64,000 nucleotides of DNA from Sordaria brevicollis (Eukaryota; Ascomycota; Sordariomycetes; Sordariales; Sordariaceae), in contig JAUTDP010000008.1 in assembly GCA_033439795.1 (NCBI GenBank), positions 1,860,001 to 1,924,000 of the forward strand, given 5' to 3'. The position numbers and the translations under genes are program-made. Below are positions 25,268 to 43,156 of the stretch, in pieces. The notes below the pieces were generated by a model that was given only the letters and a program-made list of their open reading frames with translations, searched no databases and was not told where the DNA came from. Each line of letters begins with the position of its first letter. The first letter of the stretch is position 1.

Positions 25268-26610
25268 TTACCTCCCCCAAGAATGACCCTGGCCAGCATC
25301 AGCCCTCATAGAAGGCGGCAGCGACGAAAGAATGCCGCTGCTGCCTAGAGAAGGGATGGCCATGGGTGGGAGGCCACCGATGCCAGTGTTGGTGGATGAT
25401 GACAGGCCAGAATAATGGTGCTGAGTCATAGCAGGGCCCGAAGAAGAAGGTCGCGGTGCGAAGCTGTCGTAGGTCTCTGGTCGGAGGTCCATGGTTGTGA
25501 TGTCGAACCGTTTGGAGCAGCCGTCTTCCATGTGTCTGTTTACAGAATACTGTTAGCGTTGAGAAGGGAAATGGGTTATGGGAAGGGAAAGAAAGCGTAC
25601 CTCCGCAGAGTATCCTTCCTAGCAAACAGCCGGCCGCAATAGTCGCACTTGTGGCTGCGCTCCTTCAGATGCACGCTCTGGTGATGTCTTTGGAGGTCGG
25701 TCTTGCGCACAAACTTCTTGGTGCAGCCGGCTTCCTGGCATGGGAAGGGATAATCTCGGTTTGGCTCGTGCGTCTCGAGGTGGGCCTTGTAGTTGTAGCT
25801 TCGGCTGAACAGTTTCCCACACCCCTTAACCTCGCACTGAAAGTTGGCTTCCTCCTTTGTTGTCAAGCGTCGTTGCTGTCTCTTGGGTCGGGGCACTCGG
25901 TAGGCTCGTTGTCCGTTTGTGAGGAAAGTCGACGCTTGCGCGGCTCCGGGCCCGGGATAGAACTCGGGCTCGAGTGGTTGGTATTCGGACTTTCCCCACC
26001 CTGATGATCCTCCGTCTGAGAGATAACCAGTTGTGTTGTGTGTGTAGGCACCGCTATCTGAAGGGTACGAGGTGTTCATCGAACGGGGCGATGGATAATG
26101 TGAGACTTCCATGTTTGACCCATACTCCTCCATCTTGACCCGCGGTGTTAGCTGACTAGCCATCGATGTGTTCGACTGGTAGGAAAGTGATGTCCTCGAC
26201 ATGGATGGAATCGGAGATCGTGATGACGGGCCGGAAGGCGGCGGCGTAGATGTTGATAGAGCATGCCCGTCATGGTGAGAGTGGTAAACATCTTGGCCGT
26301 ATGGGTTATAACCCCCATACGACCCGTACTCTGCGGCGAGGATGCTGGGCATACCGGTGGCGGAGGAGGCAGGGAGGATGACGGTGCTGTTCCAGTCGGG
26401 TTGACCCATTGATTCAAGCGGCGGTAGTGACGACCCTGGGTCCATAGACGAAGTCACGGAGCAGGACTGGTCACCATATATGGACGAGATCTTGTATTGT
26501 TGTTCCACCAAGCCAGGCGAAGGATAGTCAACTGATGACCTTTCGGAAGGGCAGTAGCTGTGAGAAGGGGTTGAAGGCGACCTGGTCAGAGCGGGCGGAG
26601 TGAGAGCCAT
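25268..26610 (-). CDS. C2H2 zinc-finger transcription factor
   Basis: This is a putative sequence-specific nuclear transcription factor. Exon 1 is 25,601-26,610 and exon 2 is 25,268-25,535. The 65-bp intron has a GTACGC donor and a CAG acceptor, and joining restores DTLRRHMEDGC, giving 425 residues. The first 220 or so residues are Ser/Pro/Tyr/Gly-rich and look disordered, as in activation regions. A basic PRPKRQQRR stretch, a possible nuclear localisation signal, precedes three fingers: FQCEVKGCGKLF...HLETH, FPCQEAGCTKKF...HHQSVH, and HKCDYCGRLF...RHMEDGC. In the last, the fourth ligand is Cys rather than His. The tail after the fingers is Ser/Gly/Pro-rich. Finger spacing resembles a conserved Sordariomycete family, but I cannot name an orthologue with confidence. 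A further intron near the stop (GTAATC at 25,269) is possible but would add only three codons. Confidence 0.92.
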
Positions 26611-29600
26611 GATTGCGGATCTTCTTTATTGATGGGGGTGGGGAAATGTTGGCTGTTGTTCGATTATATACGAATTTGTAAGACTGAAGATGGACACGAT
26701 GACACACGATGGTCCTTGACGTTGTTGGAGAGCGAGAACTAGGGGGGGGGAGGTGCCGAGTAAGATGCGCCGGGGGTCCGATTGGGTTGTTAGACGCAGT
26801 CAAGGGGGGCTTCGCCTTATGAAAGGATGGGGTGCGAGCCAGATATAGGGATGAGCGGATAGCAGCCGGTTGGCACGGATGTTGTATTGCGAGTTAGACC
26901 AAGTATTTGGTATACTACTGGTAAGGAGTGTTGATCCTTGAGATGTGAGGTAGGCTGTGGAAGCACAGAACAACGGGTGTGGATGACAAGGCAGACAACC
27001 AGGGTGTCTTATACATGTCTGTGATGGGACCATCTTGTCTGCCTGGCTAAGAATGGAGTAAGCGCTGCTATACAGAGAGCTTCCCCATAGAAACTGGGGG
27101 CCAGATGCGCATCATGGGGATGCAGATGACTGGGCAAGGGGCAGACATACCTCTCTACCTTGAACTTGTCTACACACACAGTACGAGGTGGTGATGAGAA
27201 AAGACCTGGGTAGCATGTATCTCACTCGAGACATGGGTTTGCGGTGGTGGCTGCGCATGGGGTAGGTAAGGCTAGCAAAGCGTGTGTGTGTGATTGAAGT
27301 TCCTGGAAGAGGAAAAAGGACACAACAGCCCATGTACCGATTAAGAATTATGGACTAATTTGGGAGACAAGGTCGCTTGACACCACCCTAATTGGGAAAG
27401 AAGATTCCCGCAGAGCAAGCAACTATCTTGTCCCTGTCGGTTACAGGTTGGTAGAGAAACGAAACATGTTGGTTCAGAGTGTCATGCAGACTTGAGACTG
27501 CTCGGGTCCTAGGGAGCTTGTGTGTGAAAGATGATGCAGGAAGAGAGGTAGCGCAGCATAGGGGTGGGGAGATTTACGGTGCCCGGAATAGACCACGGGC
27601 CCCGAGTGCAGTGTAGAGGAAGATGACGGACTCGGAAAATAGCAGTGTGGGTGATGAGCCAGGAGGGGAAAATAGAAGTCGATGCAGCAAGGTGCTACCA
27701 TGATCTCGCAGTGAGACGGATTCAGCATACCTATCAGGGGTGCAGAAGGCAGTCGATCTAATAAAAGTTGATGCTGCGGTAAATGCCCGTTTCTGGAGTG
27801 ACATTGCTGGGTAGCTGGGAGGCTTGTAGTGGTACCTTGGGGCTTTGTATTCCCGTCCCACTTGAACCTCTTACTCGGAGTCCCAACAAGCACACTTGCA
27901 AGACAGATCCATGGGTTGTTTGGGAGTGTAGAGGGCCAGCCAGGACCCGCTAACAGGGCTGGGTGACCAGTCACACAGCAGCTCACAGCACCACCCTTGG
28001 CTCCCTGGCTACCTGGCTGGATGGTTGGTGCAAGCTCGCGAGGGACATTTTTGTCTGTTGGGTTTTAGCAACAGCCATGCCCATGGCTTCCATGCGGCCT
28101 GCTCGGTCTCCGTTGTGCGGGAAGGGTCTGGTCAGAAGACCCGAGACCTCGCTGGCCTGTCAAGAACGTGCCATGGCGGACATTTTCGGTAGCCGATCCG
28201 CAGGGGGAAGAGAAGATAGCTGATCAACTCGTGGATGATTTCCTTGGGTTTCCTTGACCGGCATATACTTCTCTCGACTTGAACTTTCATCCATCCGTAC
28301 CTCAGTCAAAGATAATGACTCGGCCAACAGTGTCAAGTGGCATTTGTTTAGGACGGTATAGCAAGCACGACACCCGGGGGCGCCATCCACGGGTACCTTG
28401 GGGCGCAATCTGCTGTTGAACCTGGTGTGGCAGAGGAGCGTAGAGTTCACTGGATCCATGGCTCGCTCCCTGGCTTTTCTTGGCCCAACTGCTAAATGGC
28501 AAGGAGGTGGAAAGGGTGTGCCCATGATGTGGGGGAGGCGAGCGCTTGCGCCTGTTTGCTGGACAGGGAAGGTGTCTGAGTGGTCGAGCGGCCGACAACA
28601 GACGCGGCATTATGAATAGGCGATGGGCACCATTCCCAGAGATGCAGGGGACTCGGGCTGATGATGGGCGTGAAATGATGCTCTTTTCAGCGACGGAATT
28701 AATGGAACCTTGTGTTCACAGGAAGCGATTCCGAGTGGTGGGAGTGGTCCTAGCGGTGTTCCGAACATTGATGGAAAGAGTGTATATAGTCGTAACGGCC
28801 CCCATGTTGCTCGACAGCAAGGGGAGAGACAAGTGATGTTTGAGACCTTTTGAGGGCATTATTATCATCATCATCATTATTATCATTATCATCAAGTGTC
28901 CTTTTCGGCCCCCAACGACATATCCGCTTGCGGGCAGAGGTCGTTGAGAGGGGTGAGAGGGTTGATTAGTGATAATGTCCGTGTTGAATCGGATCAGAAG
29001 AAGAAAGACCCAAAGTGCCGTTGTGAGGTGATGACCTGGGCTCAAAGCCAATAGTGAGTGAGTGAGTGAGTGAGTTGATGAGTTGAAAAAGTGTGATGGT
29101 TTGACGCGAAGGATGCGATGAACATTGGACTGAATGAACGGTGCGGGGAAGTGAGTGGCCCAAGCTTCTAGGTTGTCTGAAGTGGAAGCCCCCGCCAGGC
29201 GCAGAGGCAGATCTGGAGCCCTGGAAGTTGGAGATCGACTCCACTCTTTAGCGGGATCCCACAAGGCTACATCCGCTGTACTCAGCCCAGTCCTCGCGGT
29301 TACGGGTCGCAAACAGTTGAGGTTGGCCCCAAACCCCCACCATTTCATCCCTTGAGGTTCAATCTTCCCGTCACCTCATCCCCCCTCTCCCGCTCATCTC
29401 ACCCAGGCTCACGAAACCAAGCTCATTGCCGTGATGATGAGACGCCATCCCACAACCCCATATTCATCAACATGGAATCAATCCATGCCAAGCCCTTTGA
29501 AGCACATCGGCCGCCAATAAAAGCAGACACGACATGACGCCTGGCTGTACGTAGTCTGGCACATGGACCTACCTCCTTGACAGTCATCAACTTGAGCACC

Positions 29601-32600
29601 GAGTAAGCATGTACAGAAACTGTACGACGACTCTTCAGGGCCAGTATCCCGCTCCCTCTGAATGGTGGCACACAGCCGGGGCAACTCTGGTTCCGTTCCC
29701 GGTTCTTAGAGTCCTGCACAACAAAGGTCCCTCCTTCTTCCGACCTTCTCGAAGCTTTCTGGCCAAACAACTACCAAAGGTACCTTGCTGTGTCTCGCTT
29801 GCCCAGTCGTTACCAGGCAGCCAGATAACTATACAGAGCCGGTGGAGGCTCATCGCCATGCCGGTCGTGCAAAAGGTCCATTGGTACATACGTACGACGG
29901 CTGTACCATAGGCCATGTAACGAGGCCACTGTGAGGCTTCGGATGGGCTGGGCTTGCAGCTCACCAAGAGCCACACAAACGGTATTGTTCGGATTCCATG
30001 CCCTAGAGTGGTGCCTAATTCTTACCCATGTCCAGTGGTTCGCCAGGGATACGACCGGGAAGCTCATGGCTGGACGACCAGACTGGCAGCATAGGTATCC
30101 GTCACGGCCCTCGGACTCGAGATCCATGAAAAACGTCCCGAGAAACACCATGCCATTCATGGACTTCGACATGCCATGCTAGACTTGAGAAACAGGGTCC
30201 AGGACAACTTTCGTCCGCACGGGTAGGTATGCCATCAGAAAAGCCTCCGTTCAACATCACTCAAAGTGCCCACGGCGTGTTTACTAACATGTTATCAACT
30301 GATCATGGTCCACTAGGTAACTTGGCAATGGCTTCAAGCTATCGTATGCTAACCACTACGAGATCATTTGTCACGTTCGTCCTACAAGGCCATCTCACCG
30401 AATCTTCACGGACATGAGATATGCGTAATGCGAGCCATGGGCTTTGTGCCATGATCAGCCTTAGCCGAACACCGTTGTCTCTCCACAGTTCGCTATTTCT
30501 TCCCGTCTTGATAGGGCCCATGAACGGGCCCCCACGTTTTGAAGTATGGATTTGTGCCCTGCTCCTACGTACTAGACGCACTTGTTTTCTTGACATCTCG
30601 TTCGGAAACATGCTCGCTAAATCCCAAATTTTGAACGAATGAAGCTGAAGTTTTAGAGACATAGCGACATAACTTGGCATCAATGGCGTTGTGTGCGGCC
30701 TTGCGGGATTCCGATCGTCAACGGGTTATGACACCATCCTGCTGTGCCTCTTTTTCTCTTGCGCCTCAGCACCTACAACCCTAGTGAAAGGGACGAGCCG
30801 ATAAACCGATTAATGCTATCAGGGAGAGGAACAACCCACGTCCATAACTCTTCATCAATTCAACAAAATGTCATTATCGGTCGTCAGCCAACCAATTGAA
30901 CACATCACCACGCGGGATCAGAATCAAGAGTAAATCGACGGCAGATGAGGTGAACGAGACAAATTCGTATCCAAGCTTTCCGACTGTTCGGAGGTCCCGT
31001 GGCTGTATCTCGAACCCTGAGCCAATCAGCGTTCATACTCTGTACGGAACTGGGAGCTGACTGCCGTAGGTGGCATCAGATACCCCCATCGTCTTGCCCG
31101 TTTACCGTGGGCTATCGGTCTCCAGAGTGGACGAGGAACGCGGAACGTCTTTGGCCTTTGGCAGAGCCGACTGGCACCTGACGCCCATGGCATACGACTC
31201 TGTCTTTATTGCCCGCGCAAGAAACGTATACGGCATTGCCTGCTTCATCTCACCGAGAAACAAAGTTTGATTCGTGTCAGACCGAGAGACGAATCATACC
31301 AACCATCTGCATGTCTCCCAAAATGCCGAACGACATCACAGAGACAGAAGAAAGAGTCCTTCATTTTACTGTCGGTTACCTGACGTTATAGCAGTGACCG
31401 AATTGGAAAATAGCTTGGCATGTCTTTCAGCGGGAGTGCCCTGCCTGGCTCTCTGAATGGATGGTTGCATATTAGCGGGTCATATCCGCCCAGAATAACA
31501 TCACGACACCACCATTGGCAGCATGGGAACACCGCATACAACACAATGGAACACTACAGCACCTATTTCTGTGAGGCTGCTGCTGAAACACATTTCGGCA
31601 ACATGTTTCCAGTATAGAGGGCTGACGCAATTTATTTCAGGTCATTATGTTGGCTGAGTGGAAGAAAATGAAGGAGGACGAGATGAGTGCTAAATGTCCA
31701 TTTCCAAAAGACTTCATCAAGGTTCAAGAATCCTTGTGCCAACAGACCGTACCGAAATGGTTCACACGATGCTGTTAATGGTACCGACAGCATCTATACA
31801 AGGCTTGTCTATAGCGAGCAAAGAGGCTACAACGGCTGGCTGCAACCCTAAACTCGCCTAGAGGTACCATTCAACGCCTGTTCTATAGCCTGCTTGGTGA
31901 TTTTCTCCAATTCTCCCCAAGTCATTACCTTGCTTGTGTCTTCAACCTCTCTCTCTTACTGAGATACCACCATGAAGTGCGAATCCTTTCGATTTCACCC
32001 CGGGGGAACTCTCCAACCAACTGATTTTTATCAGACACACACAGCCACACTCTCCCGTCCCATCAGCCCCCATCTGCTTCACAGTGTCCTTGTTCACTTT
32101 ATCCGCCATCATCACAACAGCCTCAACCTATAAAATTCGAAACCAAGCCCATTTAACTTTTGCCAGCAGCAAAATCATGATTACTGATGATGAAACCAAC
32201 TTAGCCCCCATATGTATTATGCAAATTCAATGGATCAGTATCATCGAGTGGTATTTCAACTCGGAACCTCGAGCAAAAGAGCAGGCGGGCTTACGGGCGG
32301 GTACCTTGCAGCTGGGCTGAGGCGATGATGCTTTTTCAGCTTTGAGGCTGAGCCTCCTCCTGCCACTTTACGTCTCCTCTCCTTCATCATATCTACTCTC
32401 TCGGCTCTCTTGCATTTTGAAATCCACAGTTTGGCCTCATTGTTTCATTCACTAAATGCGATGTTGCCTTCAGAGATGAAACGCGGCTGATGAAGATGTC
32501 AACTTCAGTTTGGCATTATGGATACAAGGATGAAATGCCAATGATCCTAACGGCCCTTTCGGTCGCCAGGAGGAATTAATATCTTTCGTCCTTTACCCTT

Positions 32601-35200
32601 CCATCTGCCTAAACTGTTGGTTTGATCAGCTCATTCTTCTGCATGTGTTGGTGACACTTCTGTTTCATATTCTGCTCGGCGTTGGTTATCTATCTATTCA
32701 TCTAACATCCCAATTCAAGATTCATGAGGTATGTTCTTAGGAAGGTAGGTAGACACTCGTTCAGGAGAGCGAGGATCAGGCTTATTACAAACATCACAGG
32801 AAAGATGACTCTCTGCTCGGCCTTTCTGTTTCTCATTGAGTGTGTTATATTGTCTCTTTACCTTCGCTTGTTGGCTTTCTCTTCCAATCATGGTCTCAAG
32901 CTTATGCGCCTTTCTAGTCACATATGAAACTTCATCAGGACAGGAAATCTTTCCTGTCTAGATGCATTTGCAGCATTTCATGGCCCGGTCCGTTCTCTTA
33001 CTTTGCTACTCATTCCTCCCTTCATCTCATTTTCACGTCTCCTCTCATGACAAAGTATCGAACTCATCGTCGCCAATTACTAATCCGTATCAGACAAACC
33101 CTCGACAGACTATTGAACACCGGGTCACCTTTTACAGCAACCACACGCATCTTGGAATCTGACTGCAATCCATGACATACGAGGCGTTCAGTCACACGAA
33201 CTTGCCCACGACTTCCCAAATCCCCCACCGCCGACTCCGAGTCACTTTCTCGGAGGGTTTTGGTACCTCTAACGAGTATCCAGCAGTACGCCTAACTTTC
33301 CCATGATATTCAATCTGACCATTTTCGGTTCACAAAGGAGACCTTGGCCAAGAATGACTTCACGTACACACAATAACGTTTAAGGAATCAAGAAAAGTCT
33401 AGATGTGGTATCCCAGTCAGTGGTACCTGGTTCAATACTAGGTAAGTGAGGTCCTTTTACTTTATGTCTACCCTTATTATGTCGCAGTTGCTACATGTGA
33501 TATTTGTCAATAGTTTGGCGAAAGTATGTGGGTTCGTGTAATTTGGCCCTTGCAGGAACAAAAGATCCGCACTCCCAGATACGTTCCATTTCGTCAAGGT
33601 AGCCAAGGAAAATCAGCGAAAGATTTGAAGTATGGGCTTTTTGTTCTTGGACTCGCTTGGGGACTGTTACATAAGTATGATTTCGCTCAGCTAAAGGTAG
33701 CTTGTTCAAATGGGGACGAGAGAAAGCTAGTGTAAAAGAAAGAAACAGTCGTAATCCACGTTGGACACTTCTCGATTTCTCTACACTCCACGATCTATCC
33801 TCACTGAAATGACATCTTACTACGTTATTCCAGGAAGATACCATCACCTACCTCTTCACAGGTTGTTATCAGTTAATTTCTACTTCGCGCAATAGATCTC
33901 CATCTCTAGACCAAGTCTGCCTACCAGTGTGACTGGTTACAGTCCCCTTTTCACACAACAACGAGAAACTGGATTCTTCACCTTCCGCCCTTAATCATTT
34001 TTAAGATCCTAAGGAACATCGGAAAGATTTCAGAACCAGAAAGCTACATCTTTATGTCTTATGTGGCACACAGCCCGTGGGGGCCAAATTCTCACAACAA
34101 TCGAGTTGAAAGTCAAGTTTGGCTTTTGTAATCGCTATTGGGGCCTCGTCATGCATGTCGTGTAGCAAAAGGACTGCCTTCTCGGCCGCGCTCTTGCTCG
34201 ATCAACAGTTTCAAGTAAACTAAAATACGAGCAACACCATATCATTATCTACTGTTCCTGATGTACCTCAACCGACCCGAACGTGATTGATTCCAGTCGG
34301 AATCGGCGAGAGTAGACTAATGCGTCGTCCACGAACACAACACCGAAGTCAGGACCGGCTCGGACATCCCCCACGCTCGCTGCTGGTACACCAGCGTCGT
34401 AATTGCTCGTTCTCCACAAGCGGTATAATCCATGCTTAGGTGCTACTACTTCACATTGCTACTCGCTAAGTCTACTCCAACACCAACCAGCGATCAGATC
34501 AAAGTTTGGTACTATTAATCTAAGTTCATCTAATTCAACATCGGATTCCAGTTTTCTAGAAGGCTTCCATGCATAACATTACGATGCTCCATGATCTTTG
34601 GGCAGGATTTCAATCCATGATCATATCATTTAACAGTATCTCGTTGAATGTCTTAGCCGCCCGACTACATTGTCAACAACCAGAGGTGCATTCGAAGGTT
34701 CGTAAGGGGGAGGAGGTTGGGGGCGGTATGCACCGAAGAAGAACACTTGACCTTCTCGCATTCTTCTGTAGCAACGAGCACCGTTGCGTTGCATGTGTCC
34801 AATCGACCAGGAATTCATCATCACCACTGCCTACACAGCACACCGAGCGAGCATCAATGACAGCCTATCATAAGACAAGAGTTAACCGAGTCGGAATGAG
34901 CACCATAGGCTACTTCATAACCGAGCCGTTCTTAAAGAGGGCTGTGTTGAGTTGTGCGTATACTGTAATAGACGTACGAATGGTGCGGGCAGAAAGATAG
35001 AGAGCAAGGAAAGTGTCAGAATCATCGAGCAAGGTGTACAAATAGCTGTACTATTTATGAAGTGACTTTTGACATTGAACTTTTGAATACCTAAGTACCT
35101 TGCCAACACTATGTGAGCAGATAGAATTTTGAAATTAACGCCGACATGGCTATCCTCTACTTAGCCATCCGCTTCACCTTCCCGTAACATGATCCCTGAT
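26611..35200. other. 8.6-kb region without a recognisable gene
   Basis: Only short frames (mostly under 120 codons; the longest are 210 codons at 28,716-29,348 and 170 at 27,474-27,986, both minus) lie between the zinc-finger gene and aro-1, and none resembles a known protein. Composition is normal and not RIP-mutated. Simple repeats include (ATC/ATT)n at about 28,860-28,893 and GTGA repeats at about 29,053-29,076. The part nearest 26.6 kb probably holds the promoter and long 5' leader of the zinc-finger gene. Non-coding RNAs or small multi-exon genes cannot be excluded. Confidence 0.5.
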
Positions 35201-40018
<4,818 letters not shown>

Positions 40019-40286
40019 TTAAGTGGTGGTTAGATTGAGAGCCGCATAAAGCCAGAGCGTGTGGCAGCCACCTTGCTGGATGGTGGGGCAGCGGGCAATT
40101 GCTCTCGGTGTTGGTGGGTGGGATGGAAATATGTAAACGATGTTCAAAACGTCTCCCGCATAGAGGAGCTTTGTCTTGGTGGTGAGGGGGAAAAGACAAC
40201 AATTACAGTAAGCCAAGGAAAGCAAAACTAAAAGCTGGAGAAGGAGGCCAGAGAGGAAGCTGTGCGCTGTTCCGAGTCTCCTGCTG

Positions 40287-40312
40287 TGCGGTTGCGGTTG
40301 CGGTTGCGGTCG
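40287..40312. repeat. GCGGTT hexamer repeat upstream of aro-1
   Basis: About four copies of a GCGGTT hexamer lie immediately next to the TGACTCA site in the aro-1 upstream region. This is a short microsatellite with no assigned role. Confidence 0.8.
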
Positions 40313-40315
40313 CCG

Positions 40316-40322
40316 TGACTCA
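40316..40322. promoter_or_regulatory. CPC-1/GCN4-type site upstream of aro-1
   Basis: A perfect TGACTCA palindrome-like element lies 358 bp upstream of the aro-1 start codon. In fungi this is the binding sequence of the bZIP activator of general amino-acid control (CPC-1 in Neurospora, Gcn4 in yeast), and aromatic biosynthesis is a known target of that control. The match is seen directly; binding is inference. Confidence 0.75.
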
Positions 40323-41130
40323 ATTCCTCCAAACCAGCATCATCCAAAAAATAGTGCGGATCCATTGAAGCTCCTTCCCGCTTCCGAAAGCGGAGTGGAC
40401 ACATGTTGTCAGGTACCGGGACCGGGGCTCGCTTGTATCTCATCAGCTTGCCTTAACTCAATCCTAGCTACAGTATTAGCCAAGAAGGGGTCCTATGCCG
40501 CCATTCTCTCCTGTAGGTTGAAACAAACGCAACGCCAAGGTGATATTGCAAACCCTTTTGGTACTTCTCGCACTCGGACGCTTTACCCCCGAAGGATCGC
40601 GGATGATGCCCCTCCTTTTCTTTCTTCCCGTCACTTCCACACAGCTTCGAGTTTGACAACACCACGGAAGTGTGTCTGGATACTTGTTTGTGCACAATTT
40701 TGGGTTCCTCACGGGATCCGAGTTTGCTACTCGTTCTCACCGCTATTGGGATATGGTTTTGCCGGCGTCATACTTGCTGAACCTCGACCTTTCCTCCGAG
40801 TTAACATAGTATCTACCCACTCAGCCCCTTCACCTTCGCTGTTTGCGCCTTAATTTGCAACCCCAGAGCCACGTCCATTGGCAACGCATACTCGGTCCCT
40901 TTTCACTGCCAATAGGAAGCCTTGATATGAGATACATATAAGACAAATAGAAGCGAAAGGATAAACAAAAGTGTTGTCCGGCTATACTTTGATCCCTCCG
41001 TTAGAATCAAATCCCGAAAGTTCTCACCACAACTCAGAACGCGCTCCCCTTGCCCGCCCCGCTTAAACGCATTTCCCCCGAGCCCCGATGCTGTGCCGTC
41101 AGCCCTATGAATGCTACGGCCAGTCGGCCA
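40323..41130. other. aro-1 upstream intergenic DNA
   Basis: This is the upstream flank of aro-1, ending at a small inverted-repeat element. A plus-strand frame of 162 codons (40,365-40,853) has no recognisable features and is probably non-coding. Confidence 0.5.
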
Positions 41131-41140
41131 CGAGGCGGGC

Positions 41141-41642
41141 TAACCACAGACTCATGTTTTCCCTATACCTAGACTACTTAACCTGTTTGGGTAGGAGTTT
41201 CCGGCATTTGATCTATCTTATCGGCCGCTAACATTTTGGCCTAAGATAAAGGCTGGGATTTGTTAGGCTTCTGATAATTTTTTTGACAACTCGTTCAAAA
41301 AAGGGACGGGAGCCTTCACATCCCTATGACCAAACTCCGGCTACCCTAAGCGAGAACCTCTTAAAACATTACGAAAGCTGAAGCCTTTGGTCGTTGAAGC
41401 CTTTGGTCGTTGAAGCCTTTGGTCGTTGAAGCCTTTGGTCATTGAAACCTTTAGTCGTTGAAGCCTTTGGTCGTTGAAGCCTTTGGTCGTTGAACCTACC
41501 GAAATTTTGGTCGTGTGGGTTGGGCACTGGGGCTGCAGCTGATTCCTCCGCTAGAATTTTTTGTATGGTGAAAAAATCGAAGAATCTTTTGCCCAAATAG
41601 GTTAAGTAGTCTAGGTATAGGGAAAACATGAGTCTGTGGTTA
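41141..41642. mobile_element. MITE-like element, 51-bp TIRs, TA borders
   Basis: The arms 41,141-41,191 and 41,592-41,642 are inverted copies matching at 50 of 51 positions, starting TAACCACAGACTCATG. Each end has TA at its outer border, as expected for a Tc1/mariner-derived miniature element that duplicates TA. The single mismatch is a TpG in the left arm (G at 41,185) against TpA in the right, a RIP-type change. The roughly 400-bp interior carries a 16-bp minisatellite and no gene, so it would depend on a transposase encoded elsewhere. Confidence 0.8.
41379..41490. repeat. 16-bp minisatellite, seven copies
   Basis: Seven head-to-tail copies of tgaagcctttggtcgt lie inside the small inverted-repeat element. 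Copies 1-3, 6 and 7 are identical. Copies 4 and 5 differ only by G-to-A changes. Confidence 0.95.
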
Positions 41643-41935
41643 GTAGGGATCGATCGATACTGAAATTCTTAAAGAATTTCATATAATTATGTTTTAGCGT
41701 AATTTCTGAAATTTCAATGGTCCGTGCACAAGTCCGTGTCCCCACCCATTCTTGTAAGTCGTACAAGAAATCACGGCTGTTGCATGCTCACCGTGTCAGT
41801 TTGGCAGAGGAAAGTTGGAGCAGCAGTCACATGACTGTAAAAAGGATCACATTCTTTCATGAAATTTTCCAAAATTATGGGTAATTACGGCTAGTCTGAA
41901 AATTAGGATGGACCTCTAGTGGTTAGCCCGCCTCG

Positions 41936-43156
41936 TCGGCCACGCTCATCATTGCCCACAACGCGAACCCTTGTCGTGACCACGCGCGTATCAACACCAC
42001 ATACGCACCATCTTTTTCATGATCGAGCGCGTATCTGCTCACTAACTTAACAGGAACTCTTGCAACCTGCTCAGAGAAAAACAACGCTCTCCGACTGTCC
42101 ACGAACGAAAAGAAATAACGCACGCGGAAAGCATATCTGCCTTGGCCGACACTGTCAGCAAAAAGGGGCTCCGAAGACTTCCCTTCCCGATGAGATCCGA
42201 CGAAAGCACCTGACAGCCCCCTAAGGCGGTCATTATTTCGCTCAAAACCTCTGCTCGTCTACGTCGACATCATCAACCACACGTCGGCGCACCCTACCTT
42301 CCGCTTCAACCAGGCGGGCAGAGAACGCTAACATCATGGTATAGATTTCTACACCCGAAACATGGAAGTCCATGCGCCCTTTTCCTTCTCCCTGGACCCT
42401 TCAAGTGGTTTGGTCATCCACGTCTAAACACACGAATCAAACTCTTATCCAGTCTCATTTGATTTTTCAATTCCGTTCTTTTGAGCCTTTCCCCCATCAT
42501 TCCGGCGTGAGTCTCCTCCTTTGCTTTCGAACCATCACTCACGGGCATGGGGGGCACCATCAATCGTTTTCCGCTTTCTTTTGCGGTCTTTGCAGCGGAT
42601 GCCCTGGATCGGATTGATTTTGAACAGCCTTTGTATCAACTCAGGTCCGAAGGATAATGACGGCAGGACGCGACGCAAAGTCGGCGATAGTGTGTTCTTG
42701 TGGGGTTGTCTCGGAGTCTCAATGACGAGTGGATTTGGGAGCCAGTCATACGCGCGGTGCGCTGGAGGGCATACAATTCGGTCTGGATTTCTCGGTTGTT
42801 CCCCCAGATCGGTGAAGCAATAGAATCATGGAGCAAGACCAAGATGCAGTGGATTTCGCTGTAAGCGTACACATCAAGATCTATTGTATGTGTGCTATCA
42901 AGAATATAAAAAAAGTCCGTTCCATAGAACCCCTTTTGAAAAACTCCAATTACCACGAATAACTATGCATTTCATTATCCTTTCAAATCTCATTACCACA
43001 ACTAAACCGTGCATTTCATTATCCTTTCAAACACCATTACCGTGACTGATCACTGCATTCCTTTTTTTGTGTGTGTCCAGTCATCATTTTCCCCTATTCG
43101 ACTCTCACAACCTCTGGGGTCATGTCAGAGCGAGACCCTTCCCTCTTAGCCGCCCT
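41936..43156. other. Intergenic DNA downstream of the glucose transporter
   Basis: No recognisable gene is present. The right end is the probable 3' untranslated region of the minus-strand transporter gene and contains a 43-44-bp imperfect tandem repeat. Confidence 0.5.
42949..43061. repeat. 43-44-bp tandem repeat 3' of transporter gene
   Basis: Units start at 42,949, 42,992 and 43,036, each beginning ATTACC. The first two share the stretch GCATTTCATTATCCTTTCAAA; the third is truncated after GCATTCC. It lies 96-208 bp downstream of the transporter stop codon, so it may be transcribed in the 3' untranslated region. Confidence 0.85.

Larger units (their letters stand above)
41131..41935. mobile_element. 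Candidate outer inverted-repeat element
   Basis: The 17-mer CGAGGCGGGCTAACCAC at 41,131-41,147 recurs as its exact reverse complement at 41,919-41,935, enclosing 805 bp that contain a smaller inverted-repeat element with its own 51-bp arms. The outer and inner left ends overlap, so this may be a nested insertion, or one element with two alternative right ends. No coding sequence is visible. Confidence 0.5.

Noticed and set aside
40365..40853. A 162-codon plus-strand frame upstream of aro-1
   Set aside because: No family resemblance or coding bias; it overlaps minus-strand frames of similar size.
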